Source of the DNA: Bacillus sp. SJS
GTDB lineage: Bacteria > Bacillota > Bacilli > Bacillales > Bacillaceae
Reading direction: 5' to 3'
Assembly (NCBI RefSeq): GCF_000732485.2
Contig: NZ_JAQV02000023.1
Location: 1-64,000 of the forward strand
DNA length: 64,000 nucleotides
Part shown: positions 1-8,092 of the stretch, piece after piece
Layout: the number at the start of each line of letters is the position of its first letter
Numbering within the stretch: position 1 is the first letter of the stretch
Translations under genes and position numbers: made by a program
Notes under the pieces: generated by a model
What the model was told of the DNA's origin: nothing
Databases searched by the model: none
Seen by the model: the letters and a program-made list of their open reading frames with translations, nothing else

Positions 1-285
1 GCGGGCGATATCCTGACAAGAGTGTCCGATATCCATCCAGGGATGTCCGATAAAAGCGAGAACGTCCGATAAATGAGGCAAAGTGTCCGATATCCGGAGC
101 GGAGCGGGCGATATCCTGACGAGAGTGTCCGATATCCATTCAAGAGTGTCCGATAAAAGCGAGAACGTCCGATAAATGAGGGGAAGTGTCCGATATCCGG
201 AGCGGGCCGGGTGATATCCTGACAAGAATGTCTGATATCCACCCAAGAGTGTCCGATAAAAGCGCGAACGTCCAATCACAGAGTA
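1..285. repeat. 103-bp tandem repeat built from ~20-nt GTCCGATA units
   Basis: Nearly three copies of a 103-bp repeat start at about 1, 104 and 207; the third decays after about 275. Each copy is made of five sub-units of 19-21 nt that begin with GTCCGATA or GGCGATATCC followed by a variable tail. No open frame with a ribosome site runs through it. The unit start resembles that of the repeats at 6537-6680, so the two loci appear to belong to one family. This is the whole content of the first 345 bases apart from the 3' flank of the next gene. Confidence 0.85.
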
Positions 286-345
286 GAAGTGAATCTGCAA
301 CAGCCTAAAACAAGAAAAAACCCTGCACCGCGTTCGATGCAAGGC

Positions 346-636
346 CTATTCAATGATTGGTGATTTTGGAGCGTGTTTCTTCTCATGCTCACGCTTAATG
401 ATTGGGAAGGCATAAATCAGGAATGCTGCGATATGGGCAAATACGACATTGCCGACGAAGATCATATTGAGGACGTAGTGGTCGATGAAATTTAAGCTTC
501 CGCTGAGATAGAGGAGAAAGTAAGCCCACATTCCAACAATAAATGGAATATGGATGATTGCTAATCTCTTTCGTTCAGGCCAGAGAAATAAAGGAGTTGC
601 TGTCGCGATGAAAAGATAAACCACGAACACATCCAT
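346..636 (-). CDS. ywcE: YwcE-like small membrane protein (spore morphogenesis/germination)
   Basis: A 96-residue, strongly hydrophobic protein with about three membrane segments (roughly residues 3-18, 26-46 and 56-80) and a charged Lys/His-rich tail. The start MDVFVVYLFIATATPLFLW and the overall layout match what I remember of B. subtilis YwcE, a small holin-like protein of about 87 residues needed for normal spore coat morphogenesis and germination. The ATG follows an AAGGAGG ribosome site. B. subtilis ywcE lies in the same chromosomal area as nfrA (ywcG), which is also present here, so position supports the call. Function is inferred from family and position; it could simply be a related membrane protein. 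Confidence 0.7.
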   Translation of the reverse strand: MDVFVVYLFIATATPLFLWPERKRLAIIHIPFIVGMWAYFLLYLSGSLNFIDHYVLNMIFVGNVVFAHIAAFLIYAFPIIKREHEKKHAPKSPIIE

Positions 637-848
637 TTCACTTACCTCCTTGTCAAATTTGTTAACGCTTACATAACTTGACCAATTGTGACAGAGAAAA
701 GAACAATTTGTGAACTTTCTGTTACAACTAGTATATCACAAAATTCTGATAATTAAAGAATTTTGTTTGAGAAAATTTGCCTATTTTTACGTTTAGCATT
801 TCTCATTTGTGGAATTTTTAAACTATATACTTTGAGGAGGACAAAAAA

Positions 849-1472
849 ATGACATTAAAAGCATTGGTATTGAACTGTTCCCTGAAAAAGGGTGATGAAG
901 AATCAAATACGGAAGCGTTAGTTAAAAAGGTAACCGGCATTATGCAGCGTGAAGGAGTATTTACTGAGACAGTCAGGGTAGCTGATTATAACGTAGCTTT
1001 TGGAATCTCCGATGATATGGGCGGAGGAGATGAATGGCCGCAGATTTTTGAAAAAGTGAAAGAGGCGGACATTCTAATTATAGGCACCCCTCTTTGGATT
1101 GGGGAGAAGAGCAGCATTGCAGCCATGGTTATGGAGAGGCTGTATGGCGGAAGCAGCCTGACCAATGAAAAAGGACAATCCATCTATTACAACAAAGTCG
1201 GCGGAGTTGTTATAACTGGGAATGAGGATGGAGCAAAAGATGCGGCTAAATCCATTTTATACGGTCTTTCGCATATGGGACTTACCGTTCCTCCAAATGT
1301 TGATACATATTGGGTGGGAGAGGCTGGACCAGGACCTTCTTTTATTGAAGCGGAAGGATATAAAAATGAATTTACAAAACAGCATGTGCAAATGCTGGCA
1401 TTTAACCTGATGCATTTCGCCAGAATGCTGAAAGAAAACCCCATCCCTGCTCAGGGTACGGTTATTCAATAA
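849..1472 (+). CDS. Flavodoxin-fold NAD(P)H-dependent FMN reductase family protein
   Basis: A 207-residue protein with the flavodoxin-like fold of NADPH-dependent FMN reductases. The first strand and phosphate loop are LVLNCSLKKGDEESNTEAL (residues 6-24); a second FMN-contact segment IIGTPLWIGEKSS lies near residues 76-88. Such enzymes reduce FMN or quinones in the cytosol. The ATG sits behind a strong GAGGAGG site. It is divergent from ywcE across 212 bp and looks monocistronic. Substrate cannot be told from sequence. Confidence 0.8.
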   Translation: MTLKALVLNCSLKKGDEESNTEALVKKVTGIMQREGVFTETVRVADYNVAFGISDDMGGGDEWPQIFEKVKEADILIIGTPLWIGEKSSIAAMVMERLYGGSSLTNEKGQSIYYNKVGGVVITGNEDGAKDAAKSILYGLSHMGLTVPPNVDTYWVGEAGPGPSFIEAEGYKNEFTKQHVQMLAFNLMHFARMLKENPIPAQGTVIQ

Positions 1473-1565
1473 GGGTTGCTGGTATTTTGAGACGGTTACT
1501 TAATATAGCCATTTCACTGAAAAACGCTGTATTAGGTAACCAGGCCCGTAAAACGGAATACCTCA

Positions 1566-2078
1566 TTATTTATGAGTCAGCATTTTCCTAATCAGCCTTA
1601 TTTGACCTCTATGGTTGATTTCATCCTCAAATACGTGAAAACAGATGAAATAATTATTAGACGGGTGGTGATCCCATACTCTATTTTCGTAAAGCCAGTC
1701 ATCATTTAAAGCAGCAAATTCGCTCATTGTTCTGTTTCTGACATCTTCAAGCTTGGAAATGTAGTATTCCAAATGATATCCTTTGATACTTTTTCTTCCT
1801 TCTGCTCCCAGACTGTACGGTGCACCCCATTCTGCCATCTCTTGCTCATTCGGGCTTCTTCCATCAAAAATCTCTATTTGGAACCCTTTTTCAACTGCTG
1901 CCATATGCAGCAGCAGGGCTCCGATACTATTCCCATCCTTGATTGGTAAAAAATCTAATTCGAAGGTTGTTAAACCGGTTACTGCTTCCAATGTTGTTTT
2001 TCTGGCATATTCCATTTGTGTGACAAGATGGCCTATTTGGGGAGTATATCCCTCTAATTTTTCTAGTTTAAATTCCAT
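1566..2078 (-). CDS. DinB family protein
   Basis: A protein of about 170 residues of the DinB/YfiT-like four-helix-bundle superfamily, which binds a divalent metal through conserved histidines. Visible candidates are the His in LLLHMAAVEK near residue 57 and the His in DEINHRGQIRLI near the C-terminus, the usual positions. The frame is open from a GTG at 2090, but the ATG at 2078 is preferred because GAGGTG sits nine bases in front of it and nothing resembling a ribosome site precedes the GTG. Members include thiol-dependent transferases as well as damage-inducible proteins of unknown role; no specific role can be given. Confidence 0.8.
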   Translation of the reverse strand: MEFKLEKLEGYTPQIGHLVTQMEYARKTTLEAVTGLTTFELDFLPIKDGNSIGALLLHMAAVEKGFQIEIFDGRSPNEQEMAEWGAPYSLGAEGRKSIKGYHLEYYISKLEDVRNRTMSEFAALNDDWLYENRVWDHHPSNNYFICFHVFEDEINHRGQIRLIRKMLTHK

Positions 2079-2287
2079 AAGATATGGCACCTCATTCGTT
2101 CAATTATGATGCTGCTCTTTTAGAATAGCTTCTTTCCTTGTCAAATAATAGTATTCTTTTCTTATCTGAAAGCAGCATGCTGGAACAGGGAAACTTTGAA
2201 GGGGAATATTCCGCTGCTATTCTTATTTCCTAAAATATCGGATTGTGACATAATAAAGAAGAATTTTGAAAAAGAAGGGTGTTACAT

Positions 2288-3499
2288 ATGAATGATCAAA
2301 CAAAGCTTTCGAAACGGAAGCTTTTAGGAATAGCAGGAATGGGATGGATGTTTGATGCAATGGATGTTGGACTCCTCTCATTTATTATCGCCGCGCTTGC
2401 GGTGGAGTGGCAGCTGAAACCGGATCAAATGGCTTGGATCGGCTCGGTCAATTCAATCGGGATGGCAGTCGGTGCTCTCATTTTTGGTTTGATGGCGGAC
2501 CGCATCGGCAGAAAAAACGTTTTTATTATCACTCTTCTGTTATTTTCAGTGGGAAGCGGGTTATCCGCGCTTGCCTGGGCGCTGCCGGTTTTTCTTGTTT
2601 TGCGATTTATCATAGGAATGGGTTTAGGCGGCGAGCTTCCGGTTGCCTCGACGCTTGTCTCAGAAAGTGTGAAACCGCATGAAAGAGGCCGCATTGTTGT
2701 ACTTCTAGAAAGCTTTTGGGCGGGCGGATGGCTCCTTGCAGCCTTGATTGCCTTCTTTATCATTCCGCGCTTTGGCTGGCAGACAGCACTGGTCATCAGT
2801 GCACTTCCTGCATTTTATGCTCTATATTTACGATGGAATCTACCGGATTCCAAAGCGTTTAAGGCTGTTCAGGAAAAAGACCAGGAAACGATGCTGCAAA
2901 AAGTAGCAAAGGTATGGAGCGGGAAGTACAAAAAACGCACCGCTATGCTGTGGATTCTATGGTTTTCTGTGGTTTTTTCCTATTACGGAATGTTTCTATG
3001 GCTGCCAAGCGTCATGACCATGAAAGGATTCACCTTAATTAAAAGCTTTGAATATGTCCTTATTATGACTCTTGCTCAGCTCCCAGGTTACTTCAGTGCG
3101 GCCTGGCTGATTGAAAAAAAGGGCAGGAAATTTGTCCTGATTGTTTACCTGTCAGGTACTGCTCTGAGTGCCTATTTCTTTGGAAATGCAGAAACACCAG
3201 CGCTGCTTCTTGCGTCAGGAATGTTTCTTTCCTTCTTTAATCTAGGGGCATGGGGAGCGCTCTATGCATACACCCCTGAACAGTATCCAACTTCCATTCG
3301 GGGAACCGGATCAGGGATGGCGGCCTCGTTCGGAAGAATCGGTGGAATATTGGGACCGCTGCTTGTTGGATATCTGATTAAAATGAATGTTGAAATTGGA
3401 ACAATCTTTACCATTTTCTGTTTCTCCATCATCATCGGTGTGCTTTCCGTTGCATTTTTGGGGAGAGAAACGAAACAAACGGAAATGGAAGAATTTTAA
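2288..3499 (+). CDS. MFS transporter, NiaP/YceI-like (niacin or aromatic acid uptake)
   Basis: A major facilitator superfamily permease of about 403 residues with 12 predicted membrane segments. The N-terminal segment GMGWMFDAMDVGLLSF and the loop GLMADRIGRKN (MFS motif A) are typical of the sugar-porter/aromatic-acid branch that includes B. subtilis NiaP (YceI), a niacin transporter. The ATG at 2288 is chosen over the upstream GTG at 2279 because an AGAAGGGTG ribosome site precedes it. It stands alone between a minus-strand gene and a new promoter, so substrate is inferred only from family resemblance. Confidence 0.75.
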   Translation: MNDQTKLSKRKLLGIAGMGWMFDAMDVGLLSFIIAALAVEWQLKPDQMAWIGSVNSIGMAVGALIFGLMADRIGRKNVFIITLLLFSVGSGLSALAWALPVFLVLRFIIGMGLGGELPVASTLVSESVKPHERGRIVVLLESFWAGGWLLAALIAFFIIPRFGWQTALVISALPAFYALYLRWNLPDSKAFKAVQEKDQETMLQKVAKVWSGKYKKRTAMLWILWFSVVFSYYGMFLWLPSVMTMKGFTLIKSFEYVLIMTLAQLPGYFSAAWLIEKKGRKFVLIVYLSGTALSAYFFGNAETPALLLASGMFLSFFNLGAWGALYAYTPEQYPTSIRGTGSGMAASFGRIGGILGPLLVGYLIKMNVEIGTIFTIFCFSIIIGVLSVAFLGRETKQTEMEEF

Positions 3500-3513
3500 T
3501 ACCCTTCTGAGTG

Positions 3514-3542
3514 TTGATAATCGCCTTAGAGGGTGCTATAGT
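3514..3542 (+). promoter_or_regulatory. Sigma-A promoter for the YitT-family gene
   Basis: TTGATA at 3514-3519 and TATAGT at 3537-3542 are separated by 17 bp. About 120 nt of leader follow before the ATG at 3671, including a small hairpin with GGAA/TTCC arms near 3613-3632 and a short T-run. I do not recognise a known riboswitch in this leader. Confidence 0.6.
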
Positions 3543-3670
3543 ATTGGACAGACTTGAAGCCTGAGGTCTGAAGGAGGCAGGTCTGTTCAGTGATTCCGAA
3601 GACCGCTGCACGGAATAGATCTGTTCCGGACACCGGCCTTTTTTACGAAAATCTTCGAGGAGAGACAACT

Positions 3671-4507
3671 ATGCTTACAAATATTAAAGAATACAGCTTG
3701 CTCATCATAGGATCTTTCTTTTTTGCCATTGGGGTTAATCTGTTTGCCATCCCAAATGAGCTGGGTGAAGGCGGCGTAACGGGAATTTCGATGCTTCTTT
3801 ACTATGTGCTTCATTGGTCCCCTGGCATCACCAACTTCATTATGAACGGTATTTTGCTATCAGTGGGCTTTCGCTTACTGAGTAAGCGTGTAACCTATTA
3901 TTCTATCATCTCAATTGTGTTCACTTCCGTTTTCCTGCATCTAACGGAAGGAATGGCAGCACCAGTTGAAGATGCCATTTTGGGAACTGTTTTTGCCGGC
4001 ATTTTCATCGGTGTCGGTCTCGGACTCGTTCTTCGCGCAGGCGGTACAACCGGGGGCTCGGCTATTCTTGCGAGAATGACTCAAAAATATCTTGGCTGGA
4101 GTGTAAGCAGCTCGATGCTGCTGTTCGATATGATTGTGGTGCTAAGCTCTTATTTTGTCATAGATGCTGCTAATACCATGTATACCGTAATCTCTATCTA
4201 CATTAGTACAAAAGTGCTCGATTATATTCTCGAAGGCTTCGATACAAGAAAAGCCGCTACTATTATTTCTGATCATGCGGATGAAGTCGCGAGCCGGGTT
4301 AATGAAGATATGGACCGGGGTGTCACGGTCATTTCTGCAAAAGGCAGCTATACGAATGAATCGCGCGATATTCTCTATATCGTCATTAATAAACAAGAGC
4401 TGTTTCAGCTGAAAAAAATTGTTCATAAAATTGATGACAAAGCGTTTGTCGTAATCCATGACGTTCGCGATGTATTCGGAGAAGGCTTTACCTTCCCGAA
4501 AACATAA
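3671..4507 (+). CDS. YitT family membrane protein (DUF161 + DUF2179)
   Basis: A 278-residue protein with five or six N-terminal membrane segments (to about residue 185) and a soluble C-terminal domain that begins near ATIISDHADEVASRV, matching the YitT_membrane plus DUF2179 layout shared by the B. subtilis paralogues YitT, YpjC, YqfU, YvjA and YxkD. The glycine-rich loop RAGGTTGGSAILARM near residue 117 is a family hallmark. The ATG is chosen because GAGGAGA lies just upstream; the longer open frame from 3590 has no ribosome site. The biochemical role of the family is unknown. The gene has its own promoter and terminator. Confidence 0.85.
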   Translation: MLTNIKEYSLLIIGSFFFAIGVNLFAIPNELGEGGVTGISMLLYYVLHWSPGITNFIMNGILLSVGFRLLSKRVTYYSIISIVFTSVFLHLTEGMAAPVEDAILGTVFAGIFIGVGLGLVLRAGGTTGGSAILARMTQKYLGWSVSSSMLLFDMIVVLSSYFVIDAANTMYTVISIYISTKVLDYILEGFDTRKAATIISDHADEVASRVNEDMDRGVTVISAKGSYTNESRDILYIVINKQELFQLKKIVHKIDDKAFVVIHDVRDVFGEGFTFPKT

Positions 4508-4511
4508 AGAA

Positions 4512-4542
4512 CCCCTTCGATCTCTGAAGGGGATTTTTTTTT
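4512..4542 (+). terminator. Rho-independent terminator after the YitT-family gene
   Basis: A CCCCTTC/GAAGGGG stem with a 7-nt loop is followed by an A and nine T residues. Confidence 0.9.
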
Positions 4543-4695
4543 CGGCTCAAATTCAATTGTTTGACGGAGGGCAATCAACTCCGCTACTCTTTAATCAGGA
4601 AATTCATGAGGATGCAGCTTTGTTATGGAAGAAAAGCTAAAAATATAAAACGATCTATAGCTCTAACCGACTTGCATGAGAAAGGATTGAATCAA

Positions 4696-5442
4696 ATGAA
4701 TACAACCATTGAAACCATCTTAAATCACCGCTCAATACGGAAATTTCAGGATCGTCCCCTAACGGACGAACAAATATCACTCCTTGTGAAAGCCGCGCAG
4801 GCTGCCTCTACATCCAGCAATATTCAAGCCTATTCGATCATCGGTGTGAAAAATCCCGAAACGAAGCAAAAGCTGGCTGAGCTTGCAGGAAACCAGTCAT
4901 ATGTTGCTCATAACGGTCACTTCTTTGTATTCTGTGCAGACCTGTACCGCCACGAAAAAGCAGGAGAAATGGAGAAACAGGAAGTTACCGAATCCATTGA
5001 AAGCACGGAAAAATTCATGGTAGCTATTATTGATGCCGCTCTCGCTGCCCAAAATACAGCAATCGCTGCAGAATCGATGGGACTTGGCATTTGCTATATC
5101 GGGGGATTAAGAAACAATCTTCCTGAAGTATCAAGTGTTCTTAAAACTCCTGAGCGGGTCATTCCGCTCTTTGGAATGACAATTGGCTATCCTGATCAAA
5201 ACCCGGATGTTAAACCGCGGCTTCCATTTAACCATGTTTATTTTGAAGACCACTATGACACCGGAGAGCAATACGAAGAGCAGCTGAAAGAGTATAACGA
5301 AACCGTGTCTGCTTACTATAATGAACGTACAGACGGAAGGCGCTCTGATACATGGACCGGCCAAATGGCGCAAATGCTAGCGCACCCTCAAAGGATGTAC
5401 ATGAAAGAATTTGTGCAAAAGAAAGGCTTTAATAATAAATAA
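4696..5442 (+). CDS. nfrA: NfrA-like FMN-dependent NADPH oxidoreductase/nitroreductase
   Basis: A 248-residue protein of the NfsA/FRP nitroreductase family, which uses FMN to reduce nitro compounds, flavins or disulphides. The N-terminal NHRSIRKFQDRPLT carries the FMN-phosphate Arg and Ser residues, the segment STSSNIQAYSIIGV is the second FMN contact, and GLGICYIGGLRNN lies near residue 133. Length equals B. subtilis NfrA1 (YwcG, 249 aa), and neighbours agree with the ywc region. The ATG is preceded by AAAGGA. NfrA2 (YcnD) is the main alternative, judged less likely on position. Confidence 0.85.
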   Translation: MNTTIETILNHRSIRKFQDRPLTDEQISLLVKAAQAASTSSNIQAYSIIGVKNPETKQKLAELAGNQSYVAHNGHFFVFCADLYRHEKAGEMEKQEVTESIESTEKFMVAIIDAALAAQNTAIAAESMGLGICYIGGLRNNLPEVSSVLKTPERVIPLFGMTIGYPDQNPDVKPRLPFNHVYFEDHYDTGEQYEEQLKEYNETVSAYYNERTDGRRSDTWTGQMAQMLAHPQRMYMKEFVQKKGFNNK

Positions 5443-5480
5443 AGAACAAGCCCCCATTATAACCGGGGGCTTGTTCTTTA
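5441..5480. terminator. Bidirectional terminator between nfrA and the 5478 gene
   Basis: A perfect 15-bp stem (5441-5455 with 5465-5479, core AACAAGCCCCC) and a 9-nt loop lie between convergent genes, with A/T-rich flanks on both sides. It overlaps the stop codons of both genes. Confidence 0.9.
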
Positions 5481-5711
5481 TTTTCGTCTGGAGAACCACC
5501 AAAAAGGAAAAGCTGCCACCAGATACAAAAAGTATAAAATTGAAATCATCCATCCGGCAGGGGTTAAAATGAGAAGATCCACGACATCTTCAGCAGCCTG
5601 GCCTAGTGGATTCTTTTTACCTAAGAATACATATAACAAGGAAAACAAAAGTGAAAACAGGATAAAGCAGACTGCATAAGCAATGAGAAATAGTAAGAAA
5701 AGTTCTGGCAT
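5478..5711 (-). CDS. Small hydrophobic membrane protein, function unknown
   Basis: A 77-residue protein with two or three hydrophobic segments (about residues 3-29 and 47-72) and a basic C-terminal FSRRK that suggests an inside C-terminus. A GGGGGAA stretch lies in front of the ATG. I do not recognise a family. It shares a strong terminator with nfrA, which supports it being a real transcribed gene. Confidence 0.6.
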   Translation of the reverse strand: MPELFLLFLIAYAVCFILFSLLFSLLYVFLGKKNPLGQAAEDVVDLLILTPAGWMISILYFLYLVAAFPFWWFSRRK

Positions 5712-5808
5712 TGAAGCAGGTTCCCCCGAATTTTTCTATTGTTCTAGCCACTAGCATAGGAAAAAAATGAAAGTTCACAAAAGTTTTTACCCGTTCTTCC
5801 CCCATACA

Positions 5809-6045
5809 TTCTCCACAGCCCTTTCCGATTCCTTGTTAATAACTGAAAACCTGTGAACAACTTGTGTATGACTAAAATACCAAGTGCAGATATAGTAGGG
5901 AACGCATGTACCCACACAAAATGTGGGTAACTTTTGTGGATATGTTGATAAGTTCTGTGGATAAAATGTTTGTAAAGGCATTTTCACCTGTGTATATCTA
6001 ACAATTTACAAAATAATAACGAAAGCTTCATAAATTTGTGGATAA
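5809..6045. promoter_or_regulatory. Cluster of DnaA boxes
   Basis: Within 240 bp there are two perfect DnaA boxes in the TGTGGATAA orientation (5956-5964 and 6037-6045). Boxes with one mismatch to TTATCCACA or its complement lie at 5809-5817, 5922-5930, 5935-5943 and 5943-5951, and weaker two-mismatch matches near 5852, 5863 and 5989. Most point the same way. The cluster lies in a gene-free stretch beside nfrA (ywcG). In B. subtilis, DnaA-binding clusters outside oriC have been mapped in several intergenic regions, one being upstream of ywcI, close to ywcG-ywcH, so this may be the counterpart. Confidence 0.65.
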
Positions 6046-6107
6046 CTAGGTGTTTTGTGAACTCGATGTTAATCATGGTAAAAAGGGTTATAGGAAACTT
6101 GAAAGGT

Positions 6108-6197
6108 GAGGTTACTGGGAAGAATGCCAGGCATCAGCCGGGAAAAAGATTCGCTATTCAGCAGCCGGGCTTTTTTATTCAGAATCACGGTAACCTC
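6108..6197. repeat. Inverted repeat enclosing two CAGCCGGG direct repeats
   Basis: Arms GAGGTTACTG (6108-6117) and CGGTAACCTC (6188-6197) match except at one position. The interior holds an AATGCCAGGCATCAGCCGG module that recurs near 6997-7013. No gene is apparent between 6050 and 6530. Confidence 0.5.
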
Positions 6198-6536
6198 TTT
6201 ATGCTCACAGACTTCATGAAGTTTTTAACTGTGTGCAGAAGAAAGGGACGCTTCCTTTTTACCTGCTCATGCTAATCGCTGCGTCTGCGAGATTGAGGTA
6301 ACCCCTGGTAAATTTCCGGTCTCATGGGTAGAAGGAATACTCGTTTGATTGTATGTAGTATTTACTAGCTAAACGTTTGGCTGGACTTTATTTTGACAGG
6401 GGGAGATTGCGGATATTTAAATAAAGCTAAGACCAGGCGGTGCTTGCTCAATTATAGGACTGTACTGGATCGAGTTGGCTGCGGAAGGGGATCCAACAAA
6501 AAAAGGCGCTGCGATCTCTGTCGAATCCTCCCGAAA

Positions 6537-6680
6537 AGTCGATATCCGCCTTATTTTCGTCGATATATCGAAATAATCGTCGATATATTAAAATTTTCGC
6601 CGATATATTGAAATAATCGCCGATATATTTAAATTTCGGTCGATATCCGCTCAGAATAGCCGATATCTCATTAGCTGCCC
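6537..6680. repeat. ~20-nt periodic repeat GYCGATAT(A/C)
   Basis: Seven consecutive units of 20-21 nt begin with GTCGATAT or GCCGATAT followed by an AT-rich tail. The unit start and period match those of the repeat at 1-285, but the tails are different and much richer in A and T. There is no ribosome site or conserved open frame. Confidence 0.8.
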
Positions 6681-6840
6681 CCCAACTGCGTACCGAAATA
6701 ACCCAATTCATCCCGATTCTAGCACCAAATTTTCTTATCTGAGCTACGTTGACTAGCCATTGTAGCAGTTTCAAACCAATATATGTGACTTTCGATCATA
6801 AATCCGTCATATTAATCCCAGGCAGCACCGTAAAAAGACT

Positions 6841-6990
6841 CCAATCCCAGGCAAGAATGCCAGGCAAAACCGCAATGCCAGTTAAAACCGAAATGCCAGG
6901 CAAAACCGCAATGCCAGTTAAAACCGAAATCCCAGGCAAAACCGCAATGCCAGGCAAAAAGGAAATCTCAGGCAACACAGGGATAAAAAG
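6841..6990. repeat. 18-bp tandem repeat
   Basis: About seven units of AATGCCAGGCAAAACCGC run from 6856. Units alternate between a GGC and a GTT variant, giving a 36-bp higher-order period in the first four. A perfect 18-nt phase keeps reading frames open across the array, which explains the apparent ORFs here, but no ribosome site or recognised protein is present. Confidence 0.8.
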
Positions 6991-7071
6991 CACAATGCCA
7001 GGCATCAACCGGAAAAAGCACAATGCCAAGCATCCCTATCCTCACCATAACTCACCCCACTACACATCCAA

Positions 7072-7105
7072 ACAAAAAAACAGCCCATCCATCTAACCGG
7101 GCTGT
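7072..7105 (-). terminator. Terminator of pdxK
   Basis: Read on the minus strand, an ACAGCCC/GGGCTGT stem is followed by a T-run of about eight bases just downstream of the pdxK stop codon. Confidence 0.8.
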
Positions 7106-7115
7106 TTTTCGTTAT

Positions 7116-7928
7116 TTATTCTCCGTGCAGTCTCAAGCCTGCATGGTTGGTAGGTCCTACGTATTCATTCAGCGGGAAAGAATGCTTAATGGCTGCTGTA
7201 ATGAATTTTTTTGCTTCATAAATGGCTTCTTTTACGTCCATGCCTTTAGCGAGGTTGGCAGTGATTGCCGATGAGTACGTGCATCCTGCGCCATGAGTGT
7301 AAGTCGTGTCGATTCGTTCGCTTTCCAGGACTTCAAAATCCGTTCCATCATAAAGCACGTCAACTGCTTTTTCATGGTCAAGCTTTCCGCCGCCTTTAAC
7401 AAGGACAAAAGGAGCGCCTAATGCATGGATTTTTGCTGCAGCGTCTTTCATCTGTTCTACTGTTGTAATCGTTCCAATACCGCTTAGCTGTCCAGCTTCG
7501 AAAAGATTAGGCGTCACAACGGTAGCAGCCGGTGTCAAAATATCGCGCAGTGCTTCCGCAAGCTCAGGGTACAGAACTTCATCTGCTCCTTTGCACACCA
7601 TAACGGGATCGACTACTACATTTTTTAAATCATGTTTCTTAATTGTGTCGGCTGCAAGGCGGATGATATCCACAGTCGGCAGCATGCCGGTTTTCATTGC
7701 ATCCGCACCAATGCCTTCGACGATTGTAGAAAGCTGGGGCTTTATCACATCGAGCTCAACCGGGAAGACTTGATGGTGCCATTCGTTATGGGGATCCATC
7801 GCGACAATCACAGTTAAAGCAGACATTCCGTATACACCATGCTCCTGGAAGGTTTTCAGATCAGCTTGGATTCCTGCTCCGCCGCTGCTGTCCGAACCGG
7901 CAATGGTTAATGCTTTAGGCATATTCAT
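7116..7928 (-). CDS. pdxK: Pyridoxine/pyridoxal kinase of the ThiD family (PdxK/YwdB)
   Basis: A 270-residue ribokinase-fold kinase. Visible motifs are [19 protein letters not shown] at the N-terminus, [14 protein letters not shown] near residue 107, and the anion-hole motif [12 protein letters not shown] near residue 210. The family phosphorylates hydroxymethylpyrimidine; the B. subtilis member at this chromosomal position (ywdB, now pdxK) acts on B6 vitamers, so salvage of pyridoxal/pyridoxine is the preferred call. The internal ATG at 7928 is chosen over 7943 because GGAGGT precedes it at ideal spacing; the length then matches B. subtilis. A true ThiD cannot be excluded by sequence alone. 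Confidence 0.85.
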   Translation of the reverse strand: MNMPKALTIAGSDSSGGAGIQADLKTFQEHGVYGMSALTVIVAMDPHNEWHHQVFPVELDVIKPQLSTIVEGIGADAMKTGMLPTVDIIRLAADTIKKHDLKNVVVDPVMVCKGADEVLYPELAEALRDILTPAATVVTPNLFEAGQLSGIGTITTVEQMKDAAAKIHALGAPFVLVKGGGKLDHEKAVDVLYDGTDFEVLESERIDTTYTHGAGCTYSSAITANLAKGMDVKEAIYEAKKFITAAIKHSFPLNEYVGPTNHAGLRLHGE

Positions 7929-8060
7929 ATGTTGTACCTCCATCCAAATTAACCTTTTATCTATCTAGTTTATTATACCAATTGATCGGTCTGTTATAAA
8001 GATTCCTGCGTGAGGGAGAAAAGGGGTTGCTATTGGATGGAAAAAAAGGTAAATTAATAA

Positions 8061-8075
8061 TTGAACAGTGGTTAA
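8061..8075. promoter_or_regulatory. Putative operator of the adjacent TetR regulator (copy 1)
   Basis: The near-palindrome TTGAACAGTGGTTAA lies 18 bp before the GTG start of the tetR-type gene. It matches the site at 8711-8725 at 13 of 15 positions; the combined pattern is TTGAMCASTGGTTAA. Confidence 0.5.
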
Positions 8076-8092
8076 TAAATCGGGGTGTAAAA

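Noticed and set aside
1-285. CRISPR-like array
   Set aside because: The constant part is only about 8 nt, spacers are about 12 nt and themselves recur every 103 bp, and no cas genes are nearby.
3550-3670. Riboswitch in the leader of the YitT-family gene
   Set aside because: There is a 120-nt leader with one small hairpin and a short T-run, but no motif of a known riboswitch class is recognisable.
5787-5987. Small minus-strand gene in the DnaA-box region
   Set aside because: No ribosome site and no recognisable protein; the sequence is better explained by DnaA boxes.
6749-7096. A 115-codon repetitive open frame
   Set aside because: It exists because the 18-bp repeat keeps phase; no ribosome site and both strands are open.
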